A DNA stretch of 64,000 nt from JAJPKK01 sp963747835. Its GTDB lineage: Bacteria > Pseudomonadota > Alphaproteobacteria > Rhizobiales > Xanthobacteraceae. Under the pieces are notes generated by a model, which was not told where the DNA came from, made no database searches, and was given only the letters and a program-made list of their open reading frames with translations. Position numbers and translations under genes: made by a program. The stretch lies in assembly GCA_963747835.1 (NCBI GenBank), contig CAVVGO010000005.1:2914001-2978000 (forward strand), given 5' to 3'. Shown piece after piece: positions 9,921 to 18,955 of the stretch (position 1 is its first letter; the number at the start of each line of letters is the position of its first letter).

Positions 9921-10236
9921 GGTTCTCCTCCTGTGCTGTTTCTACGCTCGGTTCGGCGGAGCCGCGGCAGCGAAAGATGCCCCACGCGGTCCATTGGACA
10001 TCGTGATTTTCCCGATTTCGGGGCTAAATTTCAACCATCGCTTCGCTCATGCCGCCCGGCCCGGCGCCGGGATTGGTATCGCATCATGTTCTGCGCGGCA
10101 TCATGACATGCATCGAGACGGCAAACGTCGGAGACCCGACATGGTCCCGCGGTCGGTTTCTTTGCTACATCGACGATCGCGACGGTCACGCCGATTCGAC
10201 GGACGGCGGGTACGCAAATCGGCCAAGGGAGGCACC
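9921..10236. other. Divergent intergenic region without recognised gene
   Basis: 316 bp between two diverging genes, the lipocalin-like gene and the aminotransferase gene. It must hold both promoters. I see no convincing protein gene, RNA gene or strong hairpin here; the open frames crossing it have no family resemblance. Confidence 0.5.
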
Positions 10237-11425
10237 ATGACGGTTCGAGCGGGGCGCGAGTTCCTGGCCATCCCGGGACCCACCACCATTCCGGACGAAG
10301 TGCTCCAAGCGATGCACCGGCCGGCGATCGATATCTATGCAGGGTCGCTGCTCGCGCTCACCGAGAGTCTGCTGGTCGATCTTGCAGGGTTATTCCGCAC
10401 CAAGGGTAACCCATACATCTACATCGCCAATGGGCACGGCGCGTGGGAAGCGGCCGCTTACCAACGTGCTGTCGCGCGGCGACAAGGTTTTGGTGCTGGA
10501 GAGCGGGCGCTTCGCGCGAAGTTGGGGCGAGCACGCTGCGAAGCTCGGCGTCGAGGTCGAGGCATTGGAGGCCGGCTGGCGCGGTGCGGTGCGCCCGGCC
10601 GCCGTCGCGGCACGGCTGCGCCGGGACAAGGCCGGCGCCATCAAGGCAATCCTGGCGGTCCAGATCGACACCGCCTCGGGCGTGGTCAACGACATCGCGG
10701 CGATCGGCAAGGCGATCCGCGCGGCACGGCACGACGGCCTGTTCATGGTGGATGCGGTCGCCTCGCTCGGCTGCACGCCGTTCGAGATGGATGCCTGGGG
10801 CGTCGACGTCGCCATGGCGGGCTCGCAGAAAGGCCTGATGACGCCGCCTGGCCTCGGCTTCGTCGCCGCCAATGCACGCGCCAAGGCGGCCCACAAGCGC
10901 GCCGGCCTGCGCACCCCCTACTGGGACTGGACCGCGCGGGACGGCAAGGTGCATTACCTCAAATATGCCGGCACGCCGCCTGAGCATCTGCTGTTCGGCC
11001 TGCGCAAGGCGCTCGACATGATTGCCGCCGAAGGGCTCGACAACGTGTTCCGCCGCCATCATCTGCTTGCCGAAGCCGTGCGCCGCGCCGTCGCGGTGTG
11101 GTCCGGGCGCGGCGCCTTCGAATTCAACATCGCCAAGCCGGCCGAGCGGTCCGATACGGTGACGACGGTCCTGATGAGCAAAGGTCGCGATCCGGCGCCG
11201 CTGCTTGCCTATTGCAACCAGAAATGCGGGGTCATTCTCGGACAAGGCATAGGCGACCTCCACGGCAAGTCGTTCCGCATCGCCCATATGGGCCACGTCA
11301 ATGCCCCCATGGTGCTCGGCACCCTGGGCGTTGTCGAGTTCGCCCTCAAGGCGCTGGGCATCCCCCACCGCAAGGGCGGAGTGCAGGCGGCGATCGACTG
11401 GCTCGGGAGCAAGGTAGGGCCCTGA
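10237..11425 (+). CDS. Class V aminotransferase, serine/alanine-glyoxylate type (one frameshift)
   Basis: PLP-dependent cytosolic transaminase, related to serine-glyoxylate and alanine-glyoxylate aminotransferases. It starts MTVRAGREFLAIPGPTTIPD and continues NPYIYIANGHGAWEAA. Near 10457 one extra base breaks the frame before LTNVLSRGDKVLVLESGRFA. Later segments are LFMVDAVASLGCTPFEMDAW and VAMAGSQKGLMTPPGLGFVA, where the Lys in SQKG is the PLP-binding residue. GKSFRIAHMGHVNAPMVLGT is near the C-terminus. Length of about 395 residues is normal. An AGGGAGGCACC sequence just upstream of ATG 10237 is a strong ribosome-binding site. Its role in glyoxylate/serine metabolism is likely; the exact donor is not readable. 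Confidence 0.85.
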
Positions 11426-11789
11426 CCAGACTAAGAAATCGCTTGCCGGTCCGTATAAACAAAAATTAACCTGCCTGACGCTGGCCATCGGGCCGCAAAG
11501 CTTGTATCCCGTCGCGCGAAATCTGGTGTTTCGGTGCTCTCTGACCTGCCCGGTTGCGCGCAAGGTGACCGACGAACCCCTGACCGACCGGCATCTCGAA
11601 CCCGGCGCGACCGATGCGGTAACCTCAGTTCTGTCATCCTTATCCCGGTAGTGGAAATTCCGGTCCGCCCTGTCTAAAGTGCAACAGAAAAACGGCCTGA
11701 TCCTCGAAATCGCTAAGGATCTCAATGAGCCGTCGGAGGAAGAGGCTTGTCGCGGGCAGCACCCGCCGCGACCCTCGGACGAGGAGTGA
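11426..11789. other. Intergenic region upstream of the iron-sulfur oxidoreductase
   Basis: 364 bp. The first half shows nothing recognisable. The second half contains a possible 36-codon frame, listed separately. The promoter for the downstream oxidoreductase/korA pair presumably lies here. Confidence 0.5.
11679..11789 (+). CDS. Possible 36-residue small protein before the iron-sulfur oxidoreductase
   Basis: A GTG-initiated frame encodes VQQKNGLILEIAKDLNEPSE followed by EEACRGQHPPRPSDEE. Its TGA stop is immediately followed by the ATG of the next gene (TGAATG). The composition looks protein-like (amphipathic, acidic). There is no clear ribosome-binding site before the GTG, so this could be chance. 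It could also be a misread 5' extension of the oxidoreductase. Low confidence. Confidence 0.25.
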   Translation: MQQKNGLILEIAKDLNEPSEEEACRGQHPPRPSDEE

Positions 11790-13597
11790 ATGGAAGCCAC
11801 CGATATCGCGGCGCCCGACTACTTCCACAAGGTTGTTGACTGCCAGTGGGCCTGTCCGGCGCATACCCCCGTTCCCGAATACATCCGGCTTGATCGCCGC
11901 TGGGCGCTACTCCGACGCCTACATGATCAATTGGCGGTCGAACGTGTTCCCGGGCGTGCTCGGGCGCACCTGCGATCGGCCTTGCGAGCCGGCGTGCCGG
12001 CGCGGCCGTGTCGAGAAGGAGCCGGTCGCGATCTGCCGCCTCAAGCGCGTCGCCGCCGACTTCAAGGACGATATCCAGCGCCCGCCTGCCGCACAAGGCG
12101 ACCCAGAAGAACGGCCGGCGCATCGCCCTGGTCGGCGGCGGCCCCGCCTCGCTCACGGTGGCGCGCGATCTCGCGCCGCTCGGCTATCACTGCGTGGTGT
12201 TCGATGCCGACCCCAAGGCGGGCGGCATGATCCGCACCCAGATTCCGCGTTTCCGCTTGCCGGAATCGGTGATCGACGAGGAATGCGGCTACATCCTCGA
12301 CCTCGGCATCGATTTCCGCCCCGGCACCGCGCATCGACAGCCTCAAGACGCTGCTCACCGAGGACTGGGACGCCATCTTTGTCGGCTCCGGCGCGCCGCG
12401 CGGGCGCGACCTCGACATTCCGGGCCGCCACGAAGCGGCAAAGAACATCCACATCGGCATCGACTGGCTGTCCAGCGTGTCGTTCGGCCATATCTCGAAG
12501 ATCGGCAAACGTGTCATCGTGCTCGGCGGCGGCAACACCGCCATGGACTGCTGCCGCTCGTCGCGCCGACTCGGCGGCGAGGAGGTCACCGTCGTGGTGC
12601 GCTCCGGCTTCGAGGAGATGAAGGCCTCGCCGTGGGAGAAGGAGGACGCGATGCACGAAGGCATCCCGATCCTCAACTATCTCGTGCCGAAGGAATTCAC
12701 CCATCGAGAACGGCCGCCTCACCGGCGTGGTGTTCGAGAAGGTCAAGGCTGAGTTCGACGCCAAGGGCCGCCGCAGCCTCAAGCCGTCCGGCGAGCCCGA
12801 CCAGCATATCCCGTGCGACGACGTGCTCGTCGCGGTCGGCCAGGAGAACTCGTTCCCCTGGATCGAGCGCGACATCGGCATCGAGTTCGACAAGTGGGAC
12901 ATGCCCAAGGTCGATCCCAAGACCATGCGCTCCACCAACCCCAGGGTCTATTTCGGCGGCGACGCCGCCTTCGGCCCGAAGAACATCATCTGGGCGGTCG
13001 CCCACGGCCATGACGCCGCACTGTCGATCGACATGGCGCTCAACGGCGAGGACATCAACAGTCCGCCCGCTGCCGGCCGTCGAGGTGATGAGCCAGAAGA
13101 TGGGCATCCACGAGTGGAGCTACGACAACGAGATTTCGGCGGACAAGCGCCTGCGCGTGCCGCTGCGCGACAAGGTGGTGGCGCTCGCCGACATCAAGGC
13201 CGAGGTCGAGCTCGGCTATGACGTGCAACTCGCCCTCAAGGAGGCCGAGCGGTGCCTCAACTGCGACATCCAGACCGTGTTCACGCCCTCGTTGTGCATC
13301 GAGTGCGACGCCTGCGTCGACATCTGCCCGATGGACTGCATCACCTTCACCGCCAATGCGCCCGAGGCCGAGCTGCGCACCCACCTGATGGCGCCCGCCG
13401 CCAATTTGTCCCAGGACATTTACGTGGCGGACGGCCTGAAGACCGGGCGCATCATGGCCAAGGACGAGGACGTCTGCCTGCACTGCGGCTTGTGCGCGGA
13501 ACGCTGCCCCACCGGCGCGTGGGACATGAAGAAATACCTGATCGACATGACTCACGCAGGATCGAAATGCCAGCACGAAGCCCGCTCAGCAGCGTAA
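11790..13597 (+). CDS. GltD-like FAD/NAD(P) oxidoreductase with C-terminal 4Fe-4S ferredoxin domain (five frameshifts)
   Basis: Redox protein expected to pass electrons between NAD(P)H, FAD and ferredoxin, probably partnering the 2-oxoacid oxidoreductase encoded next. Order: an N-terminal Cys-rich GltD-type segment (CQWACPAHTPVPEYI, CDRPCEPACRRG), then an FAD-binding motif (RRIALVGGGPASLTVARDLA). An NAD(P)-binding motif follows (KRVIVLGGGNTAMDCCRSSR), then YFGGDAAFGPKNIIWAVAHG. At the C-terminus are two 4Fe-4S motifs (CIECDACVDICPMDC, CLHCGLCAERCPTGAW). Single extra bases near 11892, 12081, 12329, 12701 and 13060 break the frame; removing them gives one protein of about 600 residues. It overlaps korA by about 31 bases. 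Confidence 0.8.
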
Positions 13598-15429
13598 ACG
13601 AGTTCGTCGTCCGCTTCGCCAACGTCAACGGTTCCGGCTCTGCCAGCGCCAACGAGCTGTTCGCCCGCGCGGTGTTGCGCATGGGCGTGCCGGTGTCGTC
13701 GCGCAATATTTTTCCGTCCAACATCCAGGGCCTGCCGACCTGGTACGAGGTGCGCGTCTGCGAGGGCGGCCACCTCGGCGCGCGGGGCGGCTACGACCTC
13801 ATGGTGGCGATGAATCCCGCAGACCTGGGACAAGGATGTCGCCGGCATCGAGCCGGGCGGCTATCTGTTCTACAATTCGACAAAGCCGATGCCGGCGTCG
13901 AAATTCCGCGACGACATCGTCGTGCTGGGCGTGCCGCTCACCGCCATCGGCAATCGCGAATACACCGACCCGCGCCAGCGCCAGCTGTTCAAGAACATCA
14001 TCTATCTGGGTGCGCTCTCGGCGCTGCTCGATATCGATCCCGCCGTCATCGAGGCGCTGTTCTTCGAGCAGTTCAAGGGCAAGGAGAAGCTGATCGGGGC
14101 CAACAAGCACGCGCTCCACCTTGGCCGCGACTGGGTGACTGCTCAACATGGAGGCGCATCCCGGGCACGGCACGGCCCTGCGGCCTGCAGATCAAGCGGT
14201 CCGACAAGGTCGGCGACCGCATCTACATGGAGGGCAATGCGGCGGCGGCGCTCGGCGCCGTCTATGGCGGCGCCACCGTATGCGCGTGGTATCCGCTGAC
14301 GCCCTCCTCGTCGCTGGCCGACGCCTTCACCAGCTACTGCGCCAAGCTCCGCCACGACAAGGACGGCAAGGCCAAATACGCCATCATCCAGGGCGAAGAT
14401 GAGATCGCCTCCATCGGTATCGTGGTCGGCGCCGGCTGGAACGGCGCCCGCGCTTTCACCGCGACCTCCGGCCCCGGCATCTCGCTGATGCAGGAATTCT
14501 GCGGGCTTGCCTATTTCGCCGAGATTCCGGCCGTCATCTTCGACGTGCAGCGCGCCGGCCCGTCGACCGGCATGCCGACCCGCACCCAGCAGTCCGACGT
14601 CATCAACACCGCCTACGCCTCCCACGGCGACACCAAGCACGTGGTGCTGTTCCCTCAAGACCCGGGCGAGACGTTCGAATTCGCCGCGCAGTCGTTTGAT
14701 CTCGCGGAGCGTCTGCAGACCCCGATCTTCGTGCTGCTCGATCTCGAGATCGGCATGAACCAGCATCTCACCGCGCCACTACGCTGGGACGACAGGCGGC
14801 GTTACGACCGCGGCAAGATCATGACCGCGGCCGAACTCGACGCCGGCAAGGATTTCGGCCGCTATCTCGACGTCGACGGTGACGGCATCCCGTACCGCAC
14901 GCTCGCCGGCACCCACCCTACCAAGGGCTCCTACTTCACCCGCGGCACTTCGCGCGATCGCTACGCGCGCTACACCGAGGAAGGCGACGCCTACGCCGAC
15001 AACATGCAGCGCCTGCTGCGCAAGTTCGAGACCGCCAAGGACCTCGTGCCACGCCCGATCGCGCGGCGCGCGGACAAGCCGGCCAAATTCGGCGTCATCT
15101 ATTACGGTTCGACCGCCCCCGCCATGGACGAGGCGATCGCCATGCTGGAAGCCCGTGGCAATCGCCTCGATATGCTGCGCGTGCGCGCCTTCCCGTTCCA
15201 TCAGGATGTGCCGGACTTCATCGCCGAGCACGATTTCGTGTTCCTGGTCGAGCAGAACCGCGACGCCCAGTTACGCTCGCTGATCGTGAACGAGTGCGGC
15301 ATCGATCCGGTGCGGCTGGTACCGATCCTGCACTACGACGGCACCCCGATCACGGCGCGGTTTATTGCGCGGGCAATCGCGGAGAATCTCGACGCGCTGA
15401 AGGTGGCGCCGTTGCGGGTGGTGAGTTGA
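13567..15429 (+). CDS. korA: 2-oxoacid:ferredoxin oxidoreductase alpha subunit, gamma-alpha fusion (two frameshifts)
   Basis: Subunit of a TPP-dependent 2-oxoacid:acceptor oxidoreductase (KorA type, perhaps 2-oxoglutarate). The first 200 residues are the gamma domain (RFANVNGSGSASANELFARA, RGGYDLMVAMNPQTWDKD after correction). The alpha, pyrimidine-binding domain follows (YMEGNAAAALGAVYGGATVC, AWYPLTPSSSLADAF, ATSGPGISLMQEFCGLAYFA, RAGPSTGMPTRTQQSDV). Extra bases lie at 13816-13818 and near 14138. The protein ends normally at 15429. The beta subunit, which binds TPP and an iron-sulfur cluster and is usually the next gene, is not here; a toxin-antitoxin pair follows instead. Confidence 0.85.
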   Translation: MPARSPLSSVNEFVVRFANVNGSGSASANELFARAVLRMGVPVSSRNIFPSNIQGLPTWYEVRVCEGGHLGARGGYDLMVAMNPADLGQGCRRHRAGRLSVLQFDKADAGVEIPRRHRRAGRAAHRHRQSRIHRPAPAPAVQEHHLSGCALGAARYRSRRHRGAVLRAVQGQGEADRGQQARAPPWPRLGDCSTWRRIPGTARPCGLQIKRSDKVGDRIYMEGNAAAALGAVYGGATVCAWYPLTPSSSLADAFTSYCAKLRHDKDGKAKYAIIQGEDEIASIGIVVGAGWNGARAFTATSGPGISLMQEFCGLAYFAEIPAVIFDVQRAGPSTGMPTRTQQSDVINTAYASHGDTKHVVLFPQDPGETFEFAAQSFDLAERLQTPIFVLLDLEIGMNQHLTAPLRWDDRRRYDRGKIMTAAELDAGKDFGRYLDVDGDGIPYRTLAGTHPTKGSYFTRGTSRDRYARYTEEGDAYADNMQRLLRKFETAKDLVPRPIARRADKPAKFGVIYYGSTAPAMDEAIAMLEARGNRLDMLRVRAFPFHQDVPDFIAEHDFVFLVEQNRDAQLRSLIVNECGIDPVRLVPILHYDGTPITARFIARAIAENLDALKVAPLRVVS

Positions 15430-15495
15430 GGGGATTCGCAGAGTAAACGCGATTAGTTTAGGCGCCGCGCCCGCCGCTAACGGTTCTTGACGGTG

Positions 15496-15511
15496 TTGAC
15501 AAATTTGTCAA
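15496..15511. promoter_or_regulatory. Perfect 16-bp palindrome, likely operator of the HigBA-like pair
   Basis: TTGACAAATTTGTCAA is a perfect inverted repeat about 40-50 bp before the toxin gene. Its left half contains a TTGACA -35-like hexamer, so a dimeric repressor bound here would block the promoter. HTH antitoxins of this family autoregulate through such sites. The sequence is a direct observation; the operator function is inferred. Confidence 0.65.
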
Positions 15512-15548
15512 TTGATCCTAAACGCTTAACACGCGCGCTGTTTCATGG

Positions 15549-15867
15549 TTGAAGGCTGCCCTGAGAGATTTCGAGAACTTCCCCGCGGAAGCCCAGCTCG
15601 AAGTTCTCCGCGCGTTGACTATCGCAGCCGAGGGGCGGCAAGTCCGACAAGGCGAAACCATTCAAAGGCATTGACGGAGGCGTATTTGAAATTGCGCTGC
15701 GGCATCGAGGTGACGCCTTTCGCGCCATCTATGCGGTCAAGATCGATGCCGACATTTGGGTCATTCACGCATTCCAGAAGAAATCGAAGACTGGAATCAA
15801 GACACCGAAGATCGAGGTCGACCTTATTCGCGAGCAACTCAAAAGATTGAAGGAGGTGCTGCGATGA
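15549..15867 (+). CDS. HigB-like toxin, phage-derived Gp49-like family (one frameshift, start uncertain)
   Basis: RelE-superfamily toxin, about 105 residues. After removing one surplus base near 15642 the protein reads LKAALRDFENFPAEAQLEVL, TIAAEGRQSDKAKPFKGIDG, GVFEIALRHRGDAFRAIYAV, then KIDADIWVIHAFQKKSKTGI and KTPKIEVDLIREQLKRLKEV. The HAFQKK motif with a downstream P-x-x-I/E-L pattern is diagnostic of this family. No ATG exists in this frame; TTG 15549 is my best start, but another indel near the 5' end may hide the true one (an ATG at 15545 is out of frame). The stop overlaps the antitoxin start (ATGA). Confidence 0.7.
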
Positions 15868-16241
15868 CGGAGAAGATTGAGATCGTGCGCGGCAGCGGCA
15901 ACGCGTTCCGCGACTTCGGTGATCCGAATGCCGATCTTGAACAGGCTCGCGCCATTCTCGCTGCCAAGATCATCGGAGTTCTCGACGACGGTAAGCTGAC
16001 CGTCCGCGCGGCTGAAAGCCTGACCGGCGTCGCGGCATCCGAGTATTCGCGCATTCGCAACGTTAAGCTTGAGCGCTTCACCATCGATCGCATGATTGCA
16101 ATCCTCGGCAAGCTCGGTCAGGACGTTGAATTGACGGTCAAGGTTCAGCCGCGCCGGAAGCGGGTAACACGCCAAGCGCCGGGCACAACGCGCAAGGGCA
16201 GGTTAGCCGTAGGTGTGACGAGCCGGCGCGCGGCAGTATAG
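15864..16241 (+). CDS. XRE-family HTH antitoxin (HigA-like)
   Basis: 125-residue DNA-binding antitoxin. MTEKIEIVRGSGNAFRDFGD and PNADLEQARAILAAKIIGVL lead into a helix-turn-helix: GKLTVRAAESLTGVAASEYS, RIRNVKLERFTIDRMIAILG. The arrangement matches the HTH_37-type antitoxins paired with Gp49-like toxins. A basic C-terminal tail (KVQPRRKRVTRQAPGTTRKG) is longer than usual. Translationally coupled to the toxin by an ATGA overlap, with AGGAGG upstream inside the toxin gene. It should bind the palindrome at 15496-15511. Confidence 0.85.
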   Translation: MTEKIEIVRGSGNAFRDFGDPNADLEQARAILAAKIIGVLDDGKLTVRAAESLTGVAASEYSRIRNVKLERFTIDRMIAILGKLGQDVELTVKVQPRRKRVTRQAPGTTRKGRLAVGVTSRRAAV

Positions 16242-16365
16242 CGGATCACGCTCGTCTGCCCTGCGCCCTGCCGTCAATTCACCCGGTGCTTGAAATGAGC
16301 ATGAATCTCTGCCACCCGCTCGACCGAGATGCCTTCGCCCTGCTCCCACGGCGTAAGCGCGCCAG

Positions 16366-16983
16366 TCACCGCCGCACCACCGCGAACGCGAAGGCTGGGC
16401 CGAACTTCTGGGCATAGGCCTGCTTGATCCAGAACACGGCGAGCAACTCCAGCAGGCGGGCGGCCGTGAGCGGGCCGGCATCGATCGCCTCGAAGCCGAG
16501 CTCTTCGGCAAGTTTTCCGACGATCGTCTTTGCCTCGGCGTCGTCGCCCGCCATCGCCATCATGGGTCTTGTCGCGTAGTCGTGCGCCTTCGCCATGTTC
16601 TCCGCGCCCGTGGTGTTGAAGGCCTTCACCAGCCGCGCGCCCGGCGCCAGGCGTGCCACGGTCTCGCCCGCCGAATCCGTAAGCCCGAAAGAGAGCTCGA
16701 AAGTGGGCGTGAGCGGGTTGGTGGCATCGATCACGACCTTGCCGGCGAGCGAGCCCACCGCCTTGAGCGCTTCCGAAACCGCAGTCCACGGCACGGCAAT
16801 CACGATCACATCGGAGCCCCCGGCCTGGTTCAGCGGGACGATGCCAAAACCCACTGCCTTCACCGCATCGGCGTTCTTGCCGGTCGCCGCTCGGAGCGCA
16901 TAGGTCACGTCGTGTCCGGCCTTGCGCCATCCGGCTCCCAGTGTACGCCCGACAATTCCGGCCCCGATGATCGTGATCCGCAT
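16366..16983 (-). CDS. NADPH-dependent F420 reductase-like dinucleotide-binding protein
   Basis: 205-residue single Rossmann-domain protein similar to F420H2:NADP+ oxidoreductase (Fno) and to ProC-type N-terminal domains. The N-terminus MRITIIGAGIVGRTLGAGWR carries GxGxxG. Later segments include SDVIVIAVPWTAVSEALKAV, GKVVIDATNPLTPTF, ARLVKAFNTTGAENMA and MMAMAGDDAEAKTIVGKLAE. The AFNT and DATNP motifs are typical of the Fno-like family. The start at 16983 is preferred over 17019 because the beta-alpha-beta motif then begins at residue 1. F420 synthesis genes occur 14 kb away, so a deazaflavin role is plausible but unproven. Confidence 0.75.
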   Translation of the reverse strand: MRITIIGAGIVGRTLGAGWRKAGHDVTYALRAATGKNADAVKAVGFGIVPLNQAGGSDVIVIAVPWTAVSEALKAVGSLAGKVVIDATNPLTPTFELSFGLTDSAGETVARLAPGARLVKAFNTTGAENMAKAHDYATRPMMAMAGDDAEAKTIVGKLAEELGFEAIDAGPLTAARLLELLAVFWIKQAYAQKFGPAFAFAVVRR

Positions 16984-17283
16984 GGCGTCTTCCCTTCGGC
17001 CTGAGTGTGCGGCAAGCATAGCCCGGACGGAACGCGGCGCAATCGGAGCCGTCTCCCTGACCGGTCATCTCGACTGGTCTCGAACGTGCGATGCGCGCCG
17101 TCGTTGACCCCGTCTGGATCGATGGTGCAAGCAGGCCCCGCCGCATTCTGCTCGGACCGGCTCAAATCAAGCGCCCTTGCACAAAAGGTTCCCGCGCGCA
17201 TAAGCTTTTCCATGTGTTCGCCTTCGCGCGCGCCTGCCCCTTCGTCCGCCGGATCATTGCCGGCCGGTTCATCGTTGCCTGAA
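16984..17283. other. Divergent intergenic region
   Basis: 300 bp between the F420-reductase-like gene and the propeller gene. An open frame crosses it but lacks family resemblance, and its in-frame ATGs give a Ser/Ala-rich leader, so I regard it as noncoding 5' region with the two promoters. Confidence 0.45.
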
Positions 17284-18372
17284 ATGACGGGCGTTGCGGC
17301 GACCGTCATGGTGACTACCGCGTTGGTGACTGCCGCATTGGCGACTGCCCTGCTAGCGACAGTGGGACTCGCACGAGCCGAGGACGATGCCCGCACCAAG
17401 CAGCTGCGGCTGCTGTGCGCCCAGTTGAGCGGCGATCTCACCGACCCCGGCGGCATCGCGGCGTTCCGCCGCTGCCTGACCCAGGATCCGCTGGGCGAAA
17501 TCCGCCGCAACAACAATATCGCGGCAGAGCCGGCTGATCGTCCGAACGCCGCCCCGCCCGCCGGTCATGGCCGCAACACCCGCCGCTCCCAGGCAGACGG
17601 GGTGCATCGTTTCCAGGCGGCCGAAGGCAGCCTGTTCGTCCTCGACAAGGACGGCAACCTGTGGCGCTGGACGATCGGCACCAAGGACGCCCGCATGGTC
17701 GAACAGACGGTCGCCGCGTTCCAGGTCATCGACGGCCATCAGTTCGTCCAACGCACCGACGGCACGCTGTGGCGCGCCAAGCTCGACGGCGGCGCGCCGA
17801 CCCGCATCGACAAGGCGGTTGCGGGATTCCAGGCGATCAATGCCGGATTGGTCTACGTGCTCGGCACGGATGGCACGTTGTGGCGCGAGAGCGGCGATGC
17901 CGGCAAGCGCGCAGAGGTGGACCATACGGTTACGGCTTTCCAGGCCGTCGATGCCAGCCTTGTTTTCGTGCTCGCCGCCGACCAGCAGCTCTGGCGCGAA
18001 ACCGGCACCGCGCAATCGCGCACTCTTGTCGCCAGGCAGACCGCGGCATTCCAGTACATCCCGGACGGCGACACCACCTTTGTCCAAGCACTGGACGCCA
18101 CGCTGTGGCGCCAGGGCGCCGACGGCAAGCCCGTGCAGGTCGACAGTTCGGTTGCGGCGTTCCAGGCGGTGGACGTGCACCTCGCCTATGTGCTCGGCAA
18201 GGACGGACGGCTGTGGCAGGAACGCGGCGGCCGCGACCAGGCCGTGCTGGTCGACCGCGACGTGCTGGCGACGTTGGGCAGGACCGCGTTCCAGGCCACG
18301 GACGCAACCCACATCTACCTCATCGGCAACGACTACAAGCTTTGGGCCGAAACGATGCCGCCGGCGCGGTGA
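17284..18372 (+). CDS. Exported beta-propeller protein with seven tectonin-like repeats
   Basis: 362 residues from ATG 17284, chosen because the signal-like helix VMVTTALVTAALATALLATV ending at ARA-ED then lies at the N-terminus. A linker with two cysteines and a low-complexity segment precedes seven repeats of about 37 residues. The repeat pattern is V-x-A-F-Q-A-V-D-x(4)-V-Y-V-L-x-x-D-G-T-L-W-R-E, with examples VAGFQAINAGLVYVLGTDGT and VAAFQAVDVHLAYVLGKDGR. Each repeat ends in LWR, LWQ or LWA. The pattern suggests a closed propeller, as in tectonins and related lectin-like proteins. Function unknown; carbohydrate or protein binding at the cell surface is a guess. Confidence 0.7.
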   Translation: MTGVAATVMVTTALVTAALATALLATVGLARAEDDARTKQLRLLCAQLSGDLTDPGGIAAFRRCLTQDPLGEIRRNNNIAAEPADRPNAAPPAGHGRNTRRSQADGVHRFQAAEGSLFVLDKDGNLWRWTIGTKDARMVEQTVAAFQVIDGHQFVQRTDGTLWRAKLDGGAPTRIDKAVAGFQAINAGLVYVLGTDGTLWRESGDAGKRAEVDHTVTAFQAVDASLVFVLAADQQLWRETGTAQSRTLVARQTAAFQYIPDGDTTFVQALDATLWRQGADGKPVQVDSSVAAFQAVDVHLAYVLGKDGRLWQERGGRDQAVLVDRDVLATLGRTAFQATDATHIYLIGNDYKLWAETMPPAR

Positions 18373-18589
18373 CGGAATTGGCAGAGTGCGCGGCCGGGAT
18401 GGGGGCGGGGGCGGGATCAGCGACGGGATCAGCTGACGGCGTCGGAGCCGTTTCGCCGCTTGGACACGGCCGACTTTGATTGTAGTTTATTTTTTTTACA
18501 ACCTATGATTGACAACACCTCCTTTTGCCGGCTATGTTTGAAACGTTCACCCTTGGCCCAGGCCTTTTTGTTCGAGGGGAGGGACGGGC

Positions 18590-18934
18590 ATGATTACCTT
18601 TACCACCGGTTCGCTCATGGCGATGTGGGCCGGGCGGCTTATGTGCGCGATCGTATTTTTATCCGGCACAGTGCAGCTTTTGCCCCCGCCGACGAAGCCG
18701 ACGACCGGGGCCGTCCTGGCTGCAATCGGCATCTATCTTGCCGCGATGGTCTTTCTCACCATCGGAGAGTTCATCGCGTTCTACTTGGCGGTGCTCGCTA
18801 CTTTACCCACGAATATTACGGGCGTTTCACAAGCCCAAACGGTGCAAGCCCAGATCTTCGACCTGATCAGCAAAGCCGCAACGAGCTTCAAAAACATCTT
18901 TCCGGGCGGGGGCGACCCGCCCCTAGGCGCGTAG
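18590..18934 (+). CDS. Hypothetical two-helix membrane protein
   Basis: Not recognised. 114 residues with two hydrophobic stretches (MWAGRLMCAIVFLSGTVQLL and TGAVLAAIGIYLAAMVFLTI) and a third hydrophobic run IAFYLAVLATL. A short amphipathic tail ends GGGDPPLGA. A GAGGGGAGGGACGGGC sequence upstream of ATG 18590 is a good ribosome-binding site. Only 21 bp separate it from the TPR gene, so the two are probably co-transcribed and may act in one membrane complex. Confidence 0.55.
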   Translation: MITFTTGSLMAMWAGRLMCAIVFLSGTVQLLPPPTKPTTGAVLAAIGIYLAAMVFLTIGEFIAFYLAVLATLPTNITGVSQAQTVQAQIFDLISKAATSFKNIFPGGGDPPLGA

Positions 18935-18955
18935 ACATTTTCCGGAGGGCAAGCC

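Noticed and set aside
10358..11800. 480-codon open frame on the minus strand
   Set aside because: It is the complement of the class V aminotransferase gene, whose protein is clearly conserved. Long antisense frames are expected at this GC content.
11790..13597. Several separate small genes instead of one oxidoreductase
   Set aside because: Each fragment continues the same protein family in the next frame with a one-base change. Merging them gives a normal-length protein with FAD, NAD and iron-sulfur motifs in the right order.
17353..18312. 319-codon minus-strand open frame across the propeller gene
   Set aside because: Its repetition mirrors the repeats of the plus-strand propeller. It has no family features or ribosome-binding site.
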